From UBA5336 sp964492485 (GTDB lineage: Bacteria; Pseudomonadota; Alphaproteobacteria; Caulobacterales; Hyphomonadaceae), in the NCBI GenBank assembly GCA_964492485.1, contig CAZBKM010000007.1, positions 1 through 64,000 of the forward strand: 64,000 bases of DNA, given 5' to 3'. Made by a program: the position numbers and the translations under genes. The notes under the pieces are model-generated. The model saw only the letters and a program-made list of their open reading frames with translations, did not search any database and had not been told where the DNA came from. Shown in pieces: positions 1 to 7,343 of this stretch; within the stretch, counting starts at the first letter, position 1, and each line of letters begins with the position of its first letter.

Positions 1-52
1 TTGCGCAAGTATCCGTTCGCAACCGAGTCCGTTTGCTCCGAACTTGCTCTAG
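1..52. repeat. Intergenic repeat, module D
   Basis: This is a copy of module D of the dispersed repeat family (reference array at 19862..20065). It is an imperfect inverted repeat running from GCAAGT near the left edge to ACTTGC and closing with CTAG. The CTAG at 49..52 gives the stop codon to the small minus-strand gene beside it. The copy starts at the window edge, so its outer part may be missing. Confidence 0.75.
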
Positions 53-189
53 AAGAACAGGCCGCCGATCACGATGCCGACAGCGAGGAACATCCAGCTT
101 TCCGCCGGGCGGCGTGACAGCCAGCGTCCAAAGCGTCCGGCGTGAGCCGTCGGGTCGTCGTCATGGTCGGTGTAGGGTCGGTCGGTCAT
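49..189 (-). CDS. Small membrane protein (46 aa), probable psp-regulon member
   Basis: This short open frame encodes 46 residues: a charged, Asp- and Arg-rich N-terminal half and a C-terminal hydrophobic stretch of about 15 residues (WMFLAVGIVIGGLFF) ending the protein, which looks like one membrane helix with the N-terminus in the cytoplasm. The ATG at 189 follows a GAGGA ribosome site. The stop TAG lies in the edge of a module D repeat. The gene is divergent from pspF and sits behind a sigma-54-like promoter, so induction by membrane stress is inferred. I recognise no family; it is not PspA, and PspB or PspC similarity is not evident. The rest of any psp operon would lie outside the window. 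Confidence 0.6.
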   Translation of the reverse strand: MTDRPYTDHDDDPTAHAGRFGRWLSRRPAESWMFLAVGIVIGGLFF

Positions 190-245
190 TCCTGGTCCTC
201 ATTCTCTCTTGCGGTGCGGCCCCCGCCGCCTGATGCGCTGACCTG

Positions 246-262
246 TTTCAAGCGGCGTGCCA
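246..262 (-). promoter_or_regulatory. Candidate sigma-54 promoter for the 46-aa membrane protein gene
   Basis: Read on the minus strand this is TGGCACGCCGCTTGAAA. It matches the -24 element (TGGCACG) exactly and the -12 element except that the expected TTGC reads TTGA. Spacing between the two elements is right. It lies about 57 bases upstream of the small gene's start and points away from pspF, which encodes the matching kind of activator. The imperfect -12 element is the main doubt. Confidence 0.5.
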
Positions 263-369
263 GATCGGGATTAAGATCATAAAACCTTGTAAAACATGGA
301 GAAAAAAGAGGCCCACACAAGACCGTCTCAAAAATTAGGTCGTGAGTGCGAAAAAAATCAGCGACTTAG

Positions 370-384
370 ACGAACAAAATTCGT
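370..384. promoter_or_regulatory. Inverted repeat, possible PspF upstream activating site
   Basis: ACGAA and TTCGT flank a five-base centre in an AT-rich stretch just before pspF. It is about 110 bases upstream of the candidate sigma-54 promoter, the usual distance for an enhancer-binding protein. The assignment rests on position only. Confidence 0.25.
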
Positions 385-395
385 AAAATACCCCA

Positions 396-1508
396 ATGTT
401 GACCGAGCGTGCGCCCCAACTTATCGGTGAGTCGCCGGCCTGGCTGGCCGCGCTGGAGCATGTCAGCCGCGTGGCGCCGCTGGCGCGACCGATCCTGGTC
501 ATAGGCGAGCGTGGAACCGGCAAGGAGCTGGTGGGGGAGCGATTGCACTTCCTGTCGCGGCGCTGGGATGGGCCCTTCGTGAAGGTGAATTGCGCGGCCC
601 TGTCGGAAGACCTGCTCGATTCGGAATTGTTCGGGCATGAGCGTGGCGCGTTTACCGGCGCCACCGATCGCCGCGTCGGTCGGTTCGAGCTGGCCGATGG
701 CGGAACCCTGTTCCTCGACGAGATCGCGACAGCCTCGCTTCGGGTCCAGGAGAAGCTGCTGCGCGTGATCGAGTATGGCGAGTTCCAGCGGCTCGGCGGG
801 GAGGCGGTTCTGACCACGGATGTGCGGGTGGTCGCGGCCACCAATGTGGATCTGCCGGGGCGTGTCGCGCGTGGGCAGTTCCGGGCCGATCTGCTGGATC
901 GCCTGGCCTTCGACGTGGTCACGCTACCGCCGCTCAGGGCGCGGCCGGAAGACATACCTCTGCTGGCGGACTTCTTCGCCCGGCGGATGGCGGTGGAGCT
1001 GGGGGAGGACTTTCCGGGCTGGGCGCCGTCGGCCCATGTGGCCCTGGCCGCCCATTCCTGGCCGGGCAATGTAAGGGAACTGCGCAATGTGACCCAGCGC
1101 CTTGCCCACCGCGCCATCGCCCGCGGGGATCGTACCCCGGTGACGTTCGAGCCGTCGGCCCTGGACCCCTTCGCGTCCCCGTTCCGGCCCGGTTCAGAGC
1201 TTGGAGGTCATTTCGCTTCCGGTGCGGCCCCGACTGTTTCCGCGCCCGCATCACCGGGCGTGGGAGGCGAGGCCTCGTCGCTTGCCAGCGATGCGGTGTC
1301 CCTGCCTGTGGACTTCCAGGCGGACATCGCCCTGCGTGAAACCAGCCTGATCGATGCGGCCCTCGCCGCCCATCGAGGTCACCAGGGCCGGGCGGCCGAA
1401 GCCCTCGGCCTGACCTACCACCAGTTTCGCAACCTCCTTCGCAAGCATGGTTACGGAAAGGGTGCCGGCAAGCCGGCCAGGTCGCGATCTCCGTCCACCG
1501 GCGCGTAA
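396..1508 (+). CDS. pspF: Phage shock operon activator PspF (sigma-54 enhancer-binding protein)
   Basis: PspF activates sigma-54 RNA polymerase at psp promoters under envelope stress. The 370-residue protein has the AAA+ domain directly at the N-terminus with no receiver domain: Walker A GERGTGKE (residues 37-44), the sigma-54 contact loop GAFTGA (84-89) and Walker B GGTLFLDE near 102-109. The C-terminal helix-turn-helix (AAEALGLTYHQFRNLLRKHG) closely resembles that of PspF. A low-complexity Ala/Pro/Ser linker near residues 260-310 makes it longer than the E. coli protein (about 325). The divergent small gene with a sigma-54-like promoter is the likely target. Whether pspA lies beyond the left edge cannot be seen. 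Confidence 0.88.
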   Translation: MLTERAPQLIGESPAWLAALEHVSRVAPLARPILVIGERGTGKELVGERLHFLSRRWDGPFVKVNCAALSEDLLDSELFGHERGAFTGATDRRVGRFELADGGTLFLDEIATASLRVQEKLLRVIEYGEFQRLGGEAVLTTDVRVVAATNVDLPGRVARGQFRADLLDRLAFDVVTLPPLRARPEDIPLLADFFARRMAVELGEDFPGWAPSAHVALAAHSWPGNVRELRNVTQRLAHRAIARGDRTPVTFEPSALDPFASPFRPGSELGGHFASGAAPTVSAPASPGVGGEASSLASDAVSLPVDFQADIALRETSLIDAALAAHRGHQGRAAEALGLTYHQFRNLLRKHGYGKGAGKPARSRSPSTGA

Positions 1509-1723
1509 GCGCTGGCGCCTCACTCGGTGACACCTCGAAATCGACGTTCCTGGCGTAACACCAGATGAACCGGCCTCACAGCGGCCTTCTGATCCTTGTG
1601 GGCAACGCCTTGCTTGCCGGACCCTGCGTGACATCCGGGCGCCTGCTGCGGGCAAGCGCGATCAACCCATGGATCGACCCGAAGGAGCTCGGTCAAGATC
1701 TTGTCTTGATTCAACGACTCGTC

Positions 1724-1798
<75 letters not shown>

Positions 1799-1970
1799 GG
1801 ATCCAGGATCGGGCCGCGCCATGGGGCGCGACCAAGGTCGGTCGTATCGCGCCTCGGCGCCGTGGCGTCAAGCCTTGGCTTCGTGGGCCGCCGCGGAGTG
1901 CCGTGGGGTCTCGAGGGGTGTCGGCGGCGCACGTGATGCCACGCGATGCGCGGCAGGTCGGGTCAGGGCT

Positions 1971-2330
1971 TCACGCCGCGATCACGCGATCAACCTCGTC
2001 GACCAGTTCGCGCAGGTGAAAGGGCTTCGACAGGACCTTCGCGCCGGCCGGCGTTTGGGCGCCTGACGACAGGGCGACGGCGGCGAAGCCGGTGATGAAG
2101 ACGATCTTCATGGCCGGATCGAGTTCTGCCCCCCGGCGCGCCAGTTCGATGCCGTCAAGGCCCGGCATCACGATGTCGGTGAGCAGAAGGTCGAACACCT
2201 CGCGCTCCAGCGCCTCCAGCGCGCATTCGCCATCGGCATAGTCCTGGACCTCATGGCCGGCCCGCTTCAGGGCAGCGGCCAGGAAGCCCCGCATGGAATC
2301 ATCGTCTTCGGCGAGAAGGATCTTGCTCAT
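1971..2330 (-). CDS. cpdR: Cell-cycle response regulator CpdR
   Basis: CpdR is a single-domain response regulator. In Caulobacter its phosphorylation state, set by CckA-ChpT, controls ClpXP localisation and substrate delivery. The 119-residue protein is only a receiver domain: acidic cluster EDDD at 8-11, phospho-acceptor Asp52 in LLTDIVMPG, the switch Thr in FITGF and Lys in LSKPFH. The close match to CpdR over its full length, for example DSMRGFLA and FITGFAAVAL, separates it from general CheY-like proteins. The frame extends upstream but the ATG at 2330 gives the family's usual N-terminus. It is divergent from the N-formylglutamate amidohydrolase gene, an arrangement I recall from other alphaproteobacteria. 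Confidence 0.9.
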   Translation of the reverse strand: MSKILLAEDDDSMRGFLAAALKRAGHEVQDYADGECALEALEREVFDLLLTDIVMPGLDGIELARRGAELDPAMKIVFITGFAAVALSSGAQTPAGAKVLSKPFHLRELVDEVDRVIAA

Positions 2331-2515
2331 GTCGGCCCCGGTCAACCGTGTCGGTTCTGGCCCTACTAAGCCAGTCGGACGTAAATCTGCAATGAACATA
2401 CCAAGCCTTCCACGCAAAGCGGCATTCGGCGGACCGTTGGCATGAGGCGCGGTCGCGGCGGGATTTCGGCCTGTCCGCCCTTGACCTGGCGTGAAAGACG
2501 CAAACCATACGGGCG

Positions 2516-3430
2516 ATGACACATCCAGCGGACATGCCCGGGCCCGGGGCGAGCGGAGACGCGGCACCGGTCTATCCGGTTCCATTCACCGTCACGCCAC
2601 CGGACGGGCCACTCCTGCCGCTGCTCTGCACGTCGCCCCATTCCGGACGGCAGTATCCCGAACGGATGGTTTCGGCTCTTTGCGTACCCCTCATCGATCT
2701 GAAGCGGACCGAGGACGCGTTCATGGACGAGCTGCTGGCGGGCGCCCCCGCACTGGGCGCGACGGTGCTCTCGGCCCGCTATGCGCGCGGCTTCGTCGAT
2801 CTCAACCGGGACGCTCTGGAGCTGGACCCCGGCATGTTCGAGGATGGCCCACCGCGGCCCTGTGGCTTGCCCGGGCCGCGCGTGCAGGCCGGACTGGGCA
2901 GTCTGCCGCGCGTCGGCGCGCGCGGTACGCCGATCTATGCGCGAAAGCTCCGGCGTGGCGAGGGCGAAGCGCGCCTTCGCGATGTCCATGACGCCTACCA
3001 CCGGGAACTGCACGGCCAGATCGAGGGCCTGCGGGCAACTCATGGCGAGGCGTTCCTGGTGGATTGGCACTCCATGCCATCGGTCCAGCCCGGCCGCAGG
3101 CGCATGCCCGATGTGGTTCTCGGCGACCGGTTCGGGTCGAGCTGCTGCAGCCGGTTCACCTCTGCGGTGGAACGGGCGTTCCGCAGGCTCGGCTATTCCG
3201 TGGTCCGCAACGCGCCTTATGCGGGTGGATACACGACGCGACGCTACGGACGGCCGCGCCAGGGGCTCCACGCGCTCCAGGTTGAAGTGCGCCGCGACCT
3301 TTATCTCGACGAGATGCGGGTGGAAAAAACGTCCGGCTTCCCCCGGCTCGCGCGGGACATCGCGGATGTTCTCGCCGATTTGGCGGCGTTCGTCGGTACG
3401 CGCGGGATCGCGCAGACGGCTGCGGAATAG
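2516..3430 (+). CDS. N-formylglutamate amidohydrolase family protein
   Basis: The family hydrolyses N-formyl-L-glutamate to formate and glutamate, the last step of one histidine degradation route. The 304-residue protein shows the family's opening motif LLCTSPHSGRQYP (about residues 36-48), a central DLNRD and the later metal-site region LVDWHSMPS. It stands alone without other hut genes, so the true substrate may be another N-acyl compound. The start at 2516 lacks a strong ribosome site, and an ATG six codons in is an alternative. It lies between cpdR and a small RNA gene transcribed towards it. Confidence 0.8.
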   Translation: MTHPADMPGPGASGDAAPVYPVPFTVTPPDGPLLPLLCTSPHSGRQYPERMVSALCVPLIDLKRTEDAFMDELLAGAPALGATVLSARYARGFVDLNRDALELDPGMFEDGPPRPCGLPGPRVQAGLGSLPRVGARGTPIYARKLRRGEGEARLRDVHDAYHRELHGQIEGLRATHGEAFLVDWHSMPSVQPGRRRMPDVVLGDRFGSSCCSRFTSAVERAFRRLGYSVVRNAPYAGGYTTRRYGRPRQGLHALQVEVRRDLYLDEMRVEKTSGFPRLARDIADVLADLAAFVGTRGIAQTAAE

Positions 3431-3435
3431 CCCCG

Positions 3436-3466
3436 AAAAAAAACGCCGTGCCCAGGGGGCACGGCG
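3436..3466 (-). terminator. Intrinsic terminator of the small RNA
   Basis: A perfect inverted repeat CGCCGTGCCC/GGGCACGGCG with a three-base loop is followed on the minus strand by eight T. It ends the MmgR-like RNA and, as the stem is symmetric, may also slow transcription leaving the amidohydrolase gene. Confidence 0.85.
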
Positions 3467-3515
3467 GATCTAGTTAAGGGAGGAAACGCCAAGAGGCGTC
3501 AGCACCGAAGTGCTG
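3436..3515 (-). ncRNA. mmgR: MmgR-type (suhB motif) small RNA
   Basis: Read on the minus strand the region holds in order: a 6-bp hairpin with a UUCG loop (3500..3515), a 5-bp hairpin (3486..3499), an unpaired core GTTTCCTCCCTTAAC (3473..3487), and a perfect 10-bp GC stem followed by eight T (3436..3466). The core UUUCCUCCCU followed by an intrinsic terminator is the signature I recall for the alphaproteobacterial MmgR/alpha-r8 family (Rfam suhB), which in Sinorhizobium affects polyhydroxybutyrate accumulation. The core resembles an anti-Shine-Dalgarno sequence, so it likely acts on mRNAs. Neighbours fit: an N-formylglutamate amidohydrolase, an XRE regulator and an inositol-monophosphatase-family gene. 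Length of about 80 nt matches a promoter just upstream. Confidence 0.8.
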
Positions 3516-3521
3516 AAGACG

Positions 3522-3549
3522 AGAATATTGTGCATCGCAAAAATCTCAA
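3522..3549 (-). promoter_or_regulatory. Sigma-70-type promoter of the small RNA
   Basis: On the minus strand TTGAGA (3549..3544) and TATTCT (3527..3522) are separated by 16 bases. A start about seven bases downstream falls at 3515, the first base of the RNA's 5' hairpin. Confidence 0.55.
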
Positions 3550-3684
3550 GGCCCATTCTGCCGCACTTGCGAAAAAAAATCAGAGAGCCTGCCCGATCTG
3601 CAGACCGGCATGGACTTTGCTCCGGGAACCGGGACATTTCCTGAAACGGGACGTACCGTCTCCGTAGGTAGATTGGAGCGCAGC

Positions 3685-4092
3685 ATGGCCGATGATGTCG
3701 ACCTGCATGTGGGCAAGCGTCTGCGCCGCCGCCGGCGGCTTCTTGGCATGACCCAGCAGGACCTGGGCACCCAGGTCGGGGTCCGGTTTCAGCAGATCCA
3801 GAAATATGAATGCGGCGCGAACCGGATCACGGCCTCGCGACTCTACGATCTATCCCAGGCGCTGAACGTGTCGGTCCAGTACTTCTTCGACGGACTGGTG
3901 CCACTGGAAGCGCCCGGGGCGGCTGCGAATGATGCCGAGCGCCTGGAGGGTGATATCCTCTCCCAGAAGGAGACCCTGGAACTGGTGCGGGCCTATTACC
4001 GTCTGGGCGAACGGCCAAGGCGCCGGCTCCTGGAACTGGCCAAGGCGCTGGAAACGGAAGCGAACGACGCCGCCGGCAACGGCGCGGCTTGA
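3685..4092 (+). CDS. XRE-family transcriptional regulator
   Basis: A 135-residue DNA-binding protein with an N-terminal lambda-repressor-like helix-turn-helix (residues about 8-66; RRRRLLGMTQQDLGTQVGV, then QQIQKYECGANRI) and a helical C-terminal tail with no sensor domain. Short regulators of this kind are common in alphaproteobacteria; the target genes cannot be read from the sequence. The ATG at 3685 was chosen over one 25 codons upstream because it follows GGAG and starts directly before the domain. Its stop lies 32 bases before the hisN start, so the two are probably co-transcribed. Confidence 0.85.
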   Translation: MADDVDLHVGKRLRRRRRLLGMTQQDLGTQVGVRFQQIQKYECGANRITASRLYDLSQALNVSVQYFFDGLVPLEAPGAAANDAERLEGDILSQKETLELVRAYYRLGERPRRRLLELAKALETEANDAAGNGAA

Positions 4093-4124
4093 CGCCTCGG
4101 CGCCGTGATCGCAAACCGCCAGGC

Positions 4125-4928
4125 ATGCCAGAGGCTGCCGCACACGATTCCCGTCTCGACCTTATGCGCCGTCTGGCCGAGGCCGCTGCCGACGCCATCC
4201 GGCCGCACTTCCGCAACCTTGGCCGAATCGACACGAAGGCCGGCGCGGCCTTCGACCCGGTGACGGCCGCCGATCGCGAGGGCGAGGCGGCGATGCGCGC
4301 GGTGCTCGCCGAGGCCGCGCCCGGCGATGCGGTCATCGGCGAAGAGGCCGCCGCCACGAGCGGTACAAGCGGGTGGACCTGGTATCTCGATCCCATCGAC
4401 GGCACACGCGCCTTCGTGGCCGGCCTGCCAAGCTGGACCACGCTGATCGGTCTCGCGGGACCGGACGGCGTCCCCGTCTATGGCTGCATCGATCAACCCA
4501 TCCTGGGTGAGCGCTATCTGGGCTGGCCCGGCGGGGCCGCACTCGAAACGGCCGCCGGGGCGACACCGCTGAGCGTCTCTCGCTGTCAGGACCTTCGCGA
4601 CGCGATCCTGTCGACCACCGACCCGTTCATTCTCGAGCCCGCCGAGCAGGGTGCCTTCACACATCTGCGACACACCGCACGCCTCACCCGCTATGGCCTC
4701 GACGCCTATGCCTATGCGCGCCTCGCGGGGGGCAGTATCGACCTGGTCGTGGAATCGGGCCTGAAGGCCTGGGATGCGGCTGCGCTCATCCCGGTCGTGC
4801 GGGGAGCGGGCGGCGTGGCGACCGATTGGCGCGGCGCGCCCGCGGGCCTGGGCGGACAGCTTGCGTGTGCGGCCAGCCAGGCCATTCTGGATCAGGCGCT
4901 TCTCGCGCTGCGACGCGCCGCGACCTGA
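4125..4928 (+). CDS. hisN: Histidinol-phosphatase, inositol monophosphatase family
   Basis: HisN dephosphorylates L-histidinol phosphate, the penultimate part of histidine synthesis. The 267-residue protein has the family's metal sites: GEEAA, DPIDGTRAF and, near the C-terminus, the WDAAALIPVVRGAGG motif. The sequence DPIDGTRAFVAGLPSW is typical of the HisN type rather than SuhB, which acts on inositol phosphates. The ATG at 4125 was preferred to a TTG that would overlap the preceding gene. hisC lies 21 kb away, so histidine genes are scattered here. SuhB-like activity cannot be excluded. Confidence 0.85.
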   Translation: MPEAAAHDSRLDLMRRLAEAAADAIRPHFRNLGRIDTKAGAAFDPVTAADREGEAAMRAVLAEAAPGDAVIGEEAAATSGTSGWTWYLDPIDGTRAFVAGLPSWTTLIGLAGPDGVPVYGCIDQPILGERYLGWPGGAALETAAGATPLSVSRCQDLRDAILSTTDPFILEPAEQGAFTHLRHTARLTRYGLDAYAYARLAGGSIDLVVESGLKAWDAAALIPVVRGAGGVATDWRGAPAGLGGQLACAASQAILDQALLALRRAAT

Positions 4929-4945
4929 GAGATGGGAGATCCACC

Positions 4946-7186
4946 TTGCGACACACCCGCCGTCCCCTTGCCGCGATCGGCCTGGCCATCACCCTTGTCG
5001 TACCCCTCGGGTTCGGGGCGTCACTCGCGGGCTGCGAGGCCGTCCCCCCTGGCGATCACCTGTCGGAGACCGCGATGAACGACCCGTATCTGTGGCTGGA
5101 AGAGATCGAGGGCGAACGGGCGCTCGATTGGGTCCGGGAACAGAACTACCGTTCGCTGGAGGCGCTGCGCTCCGATCCGCGCCATGATGCCCTCTTCGAT
5201 GCCGCGCTGGACCTCGCCACGGCAGAGGACCGTATCCCCTACGGACGCGTGCGCGACGGGCAGGTCTACAATTTCTGGCAGGACGAGACGAATGTGCGCG
5301 GCCTCTGGCGGCGGACCCCGCTGGAGACGTTTCGCAGCGAAAGCCCGGACTGGGAGATCCTGCTCGATGTCGACGCGCTGGCGTCGGAGGAGGGGGCGAA
5401 TTGGGTCTTCAAGGGCGCAAACTGTTTCCGCCCGAAGGCCGGCGGCCAGTGGCGCTGCATGGTCAGCCTGTCGAATGGCGGGAAGGACGCCGTCGAGACG
5501 CGCGAATTCGACATCGCTTCCGCCCGTTTCGTCGACGGAGGCTTCGCCACCCCGGAAGCCAAGCAGGGACAGTCATGGCTTGGTCCCGATACCCTTCTTG
5601 TGGCCACCGACTGGGGCGGTGACGGGGCCACGCTGACGGAATCCGGCTATCCCCGCACCGTGAAGCGCTGGACGCGCGGCACGCCCCTGTCCGCGGCTGA
5701 GCCCCTGTTCACCGGCCAGGTCTCCGATGTCGGTGTCTGGCCCTGGGTCATCGAGCTGGAGGATGGCACCCGGCTGGCCGGCGCGGTGGAGGCGGACACC
5801 TTCTTCACCTCGACCTACTGGTACTTCCCCGAGACAGGGGATCCGCGGGCCTGGCCCCTGCCGCCGAAGTCGGAGCCTCAGGGGGTGCGTGACGGGAGGT
5901 TGCTGGTCAAGCTGGCCCAGGATTGGACCCCCGAAGGGCAGGACCAGGCGTTCCGGACGGGCGATCTCGTGGCCGTGCCCATCGATCCGTTCGTGCGCAA
6001 CGGTACGCTCGGCCCAGTGGAACGCGTCTTTCGCCCAGACGCGTCTCAGGCGGTGAACGGCGTGGCCGTTTCGGCCGAGGCCGCCCTTCTGTCGATCAAT
6101 GACGATGTGGTGGGTCGGATCCTCAGCCTTAACCGCGGCGAAGACGGATGGTCGGTCGAGCCGGTTCCGATGCCGGGACGGGGTCAGGCTTCGATTGCCT
6201 TTGCCGATCCGAGAGAAGAAACGGTGTTCCTGACCTATGAGGGCTTCCTGACGCCTGACAGCCTCCTCGAGTACCGATCCGGCGAGGTGCGTCCGCTGAA
6301 GCGCCTTCCCGCACGCTTCGACACGGACGGGCTGGTCGTGGAGCAGCGCTTCGCGACCTCGGCTGACGGTACCGAGATCCCCTATTTCGTCGTGCGACGG
6401 GACGATGTGGCGATGGATGGCTCGACCCCAACGCTCCTCTATGCCTATGGCGGGTTCGAGGTGTCGCGGCTGCCGAGCTATTCCGGTGCCCTGGGCCGAC
6501 TCTGGCTGGCGCGCGGAGGCGCCTATGTGCTCGCCAACATTCGCGGGGGCGGCGAGTATGGCCCGGCCTGGCATCAGGCCGGCCTGAAGACCAATCGCCA
6601 GCGCATCTATGACGATTTCATCGCCGTCGGCGAGGATCTGGTTGCGCATGGCCTGACCTCGCCCCGGCGGCTGGGCATAATGGGCGGCTCGAATGGTGGG
6701 CTGCTGATGGGCGTGATGTTGAACCAGCGCCCCGACCTCTGGAACGCCGTGGTGGTTCAGGTGCCGCTTCTGGACATGTTGCGCTACCACCTGCTCCTGG
6801 CCGGCGCATCCTGGGTGGATGAATACGGATCGCCGGAGGTTCCCGAGGAGCGGGCTTTCCTTGAGACGATTTCACCGTATCACAATTTCGACGCCGACAA
6901 GCCCTATCCGCCGCCCTTCTTCGTCACATCCACGAAGGACGACCGGGTGCACCCCGGACACGCCCGCAAGATGGCGAAGCGTTTCGAGGCGGCCGGTCTG
7001 CCCTTCTATTATTATGAGAACATCGATGGTGGGCATTCTGCGGCCGCCAACCAGACCGAAACGGCCAAGCGGCTTGCCCTGGAATTCACCTATCTGTCGA
7101 AACGCCTGATGGACGCAGCGGAGCCCGAAGACGGACCTGATCTGCCCACACCGGTGGCAAATGGGTCAGACCGTCTCCAGCCTTGA
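4946..7186 (+). CDS. S9 family peptidase (prolyl oligopeptidase), probable lipoprotein
   Basis: A serine peptidase of the prolyl oligopeptidase type: an N-terminal seven-bladed propeller region followed by an alpha/beta-hydrolase domain. Counting from the TTG at 4946 the catalytic residues are Ser582 (GGSNGG), Asp665 or 666 (TKDDRVHPG) and His697 (DGGHSA). This TTG follows a GGGAG site and gives a hydrophobic signal ending in the lipobox LAGC, so the enzyme is probably an envelope lipoprotein; most relatives are cytosolic. If the first start were instead the ATG at 5075 (MNDPYLWLEE), the protein would be cytosolic. It ends just before a repeat array and begins 17 bases after hisN. Confidence 0.85.
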   Translation: MRHTRRPLAAIGLAITLVVPLGFGASLAGCEAVPPGDHLSETAMNDPYLWLEEIEGERALDWVREQNYRSLEALRSDPRHDALFDAALDLATAEDRIPYGRVRDGQVYNFWQDETNVRGLWRRTPLETFRSESPDWEILLDVDALASEEGANWVFKGANCFRPKAGGQWRCMVSLSNGGKDAVETREFDIASARFVDGGFATPEAKQGQSWLGPDTLLVATDWGGDGATLTESGYPRTVKRWTRGTPLSAAEPLFTGQVSDVGVWPWVIELEDGTRLAGAVEADTFFTSTYWYFPETGDPRAWPLPPKSEPQGVRDGRLLVKLAQDWTPEGQDQAFRTGDLVAVPIDPFVRNGTLGPVERVFRPDASQAVNGVAVSAEAALLSINDDVVGRILSLNRGEDGWSVEPVPMPGRGQASIAFADPREETVFLTYEGFLTPDSLLEYRSGEVRPLKRLPARFDTDGLVVEQRFATSADGTEIPYFVVRRDDVAMDGSTPTLLYAYGGFEVSRLPSYSGALGRLWLARGGAYVLANIRGGGEYGPAWHQAGLKTNRQRIYDDFIAVGEDLVAHGLTSPRRLGIMGGSNGGLLMGVMLNQRPDLWNAVVVQVPLLDMLRYHLLLAGASWVDEYGSPEVPEERAFLETISPYHNFDADKPYPPPFFVTSTKDDRVHPGHARKMAKRFEAAGLPFYYYENIDGGHSAAANQTETAKRLALEFTYLSKRLMDAAEPEDGPDLPTPVANGSDRLQP

Positions 7187-7220
7187 CGCCAGGATGGGGC
7201 CGACATCCTGAAGCGGTCTC

Positions 7221-7343
7221 ACTTCGCTTGGAAACGACCTCAAGCAAGTACGGAGCAAGCGGACCGGGTTGCGGACGGAGACCTGCGCAAAAACAAGAAC
7301 ATAGCGCATCTGCAATGCCCCCGATTGACTTGAAGATGCGCTA
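7221..7343. repeat. Repeat array: partial A, inverted D, module B
   Basis: The array holds half of module A (CTTCGCTTGGAAACG), module D in reverse orientation (about 7241..7291) and module B (7302..7343), whose arms GCGCATCT and AGATGCGC enclose the B core. The outer CTA of module B is the stop codon of hrpB on the minus strand. Confidence 0.8.
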
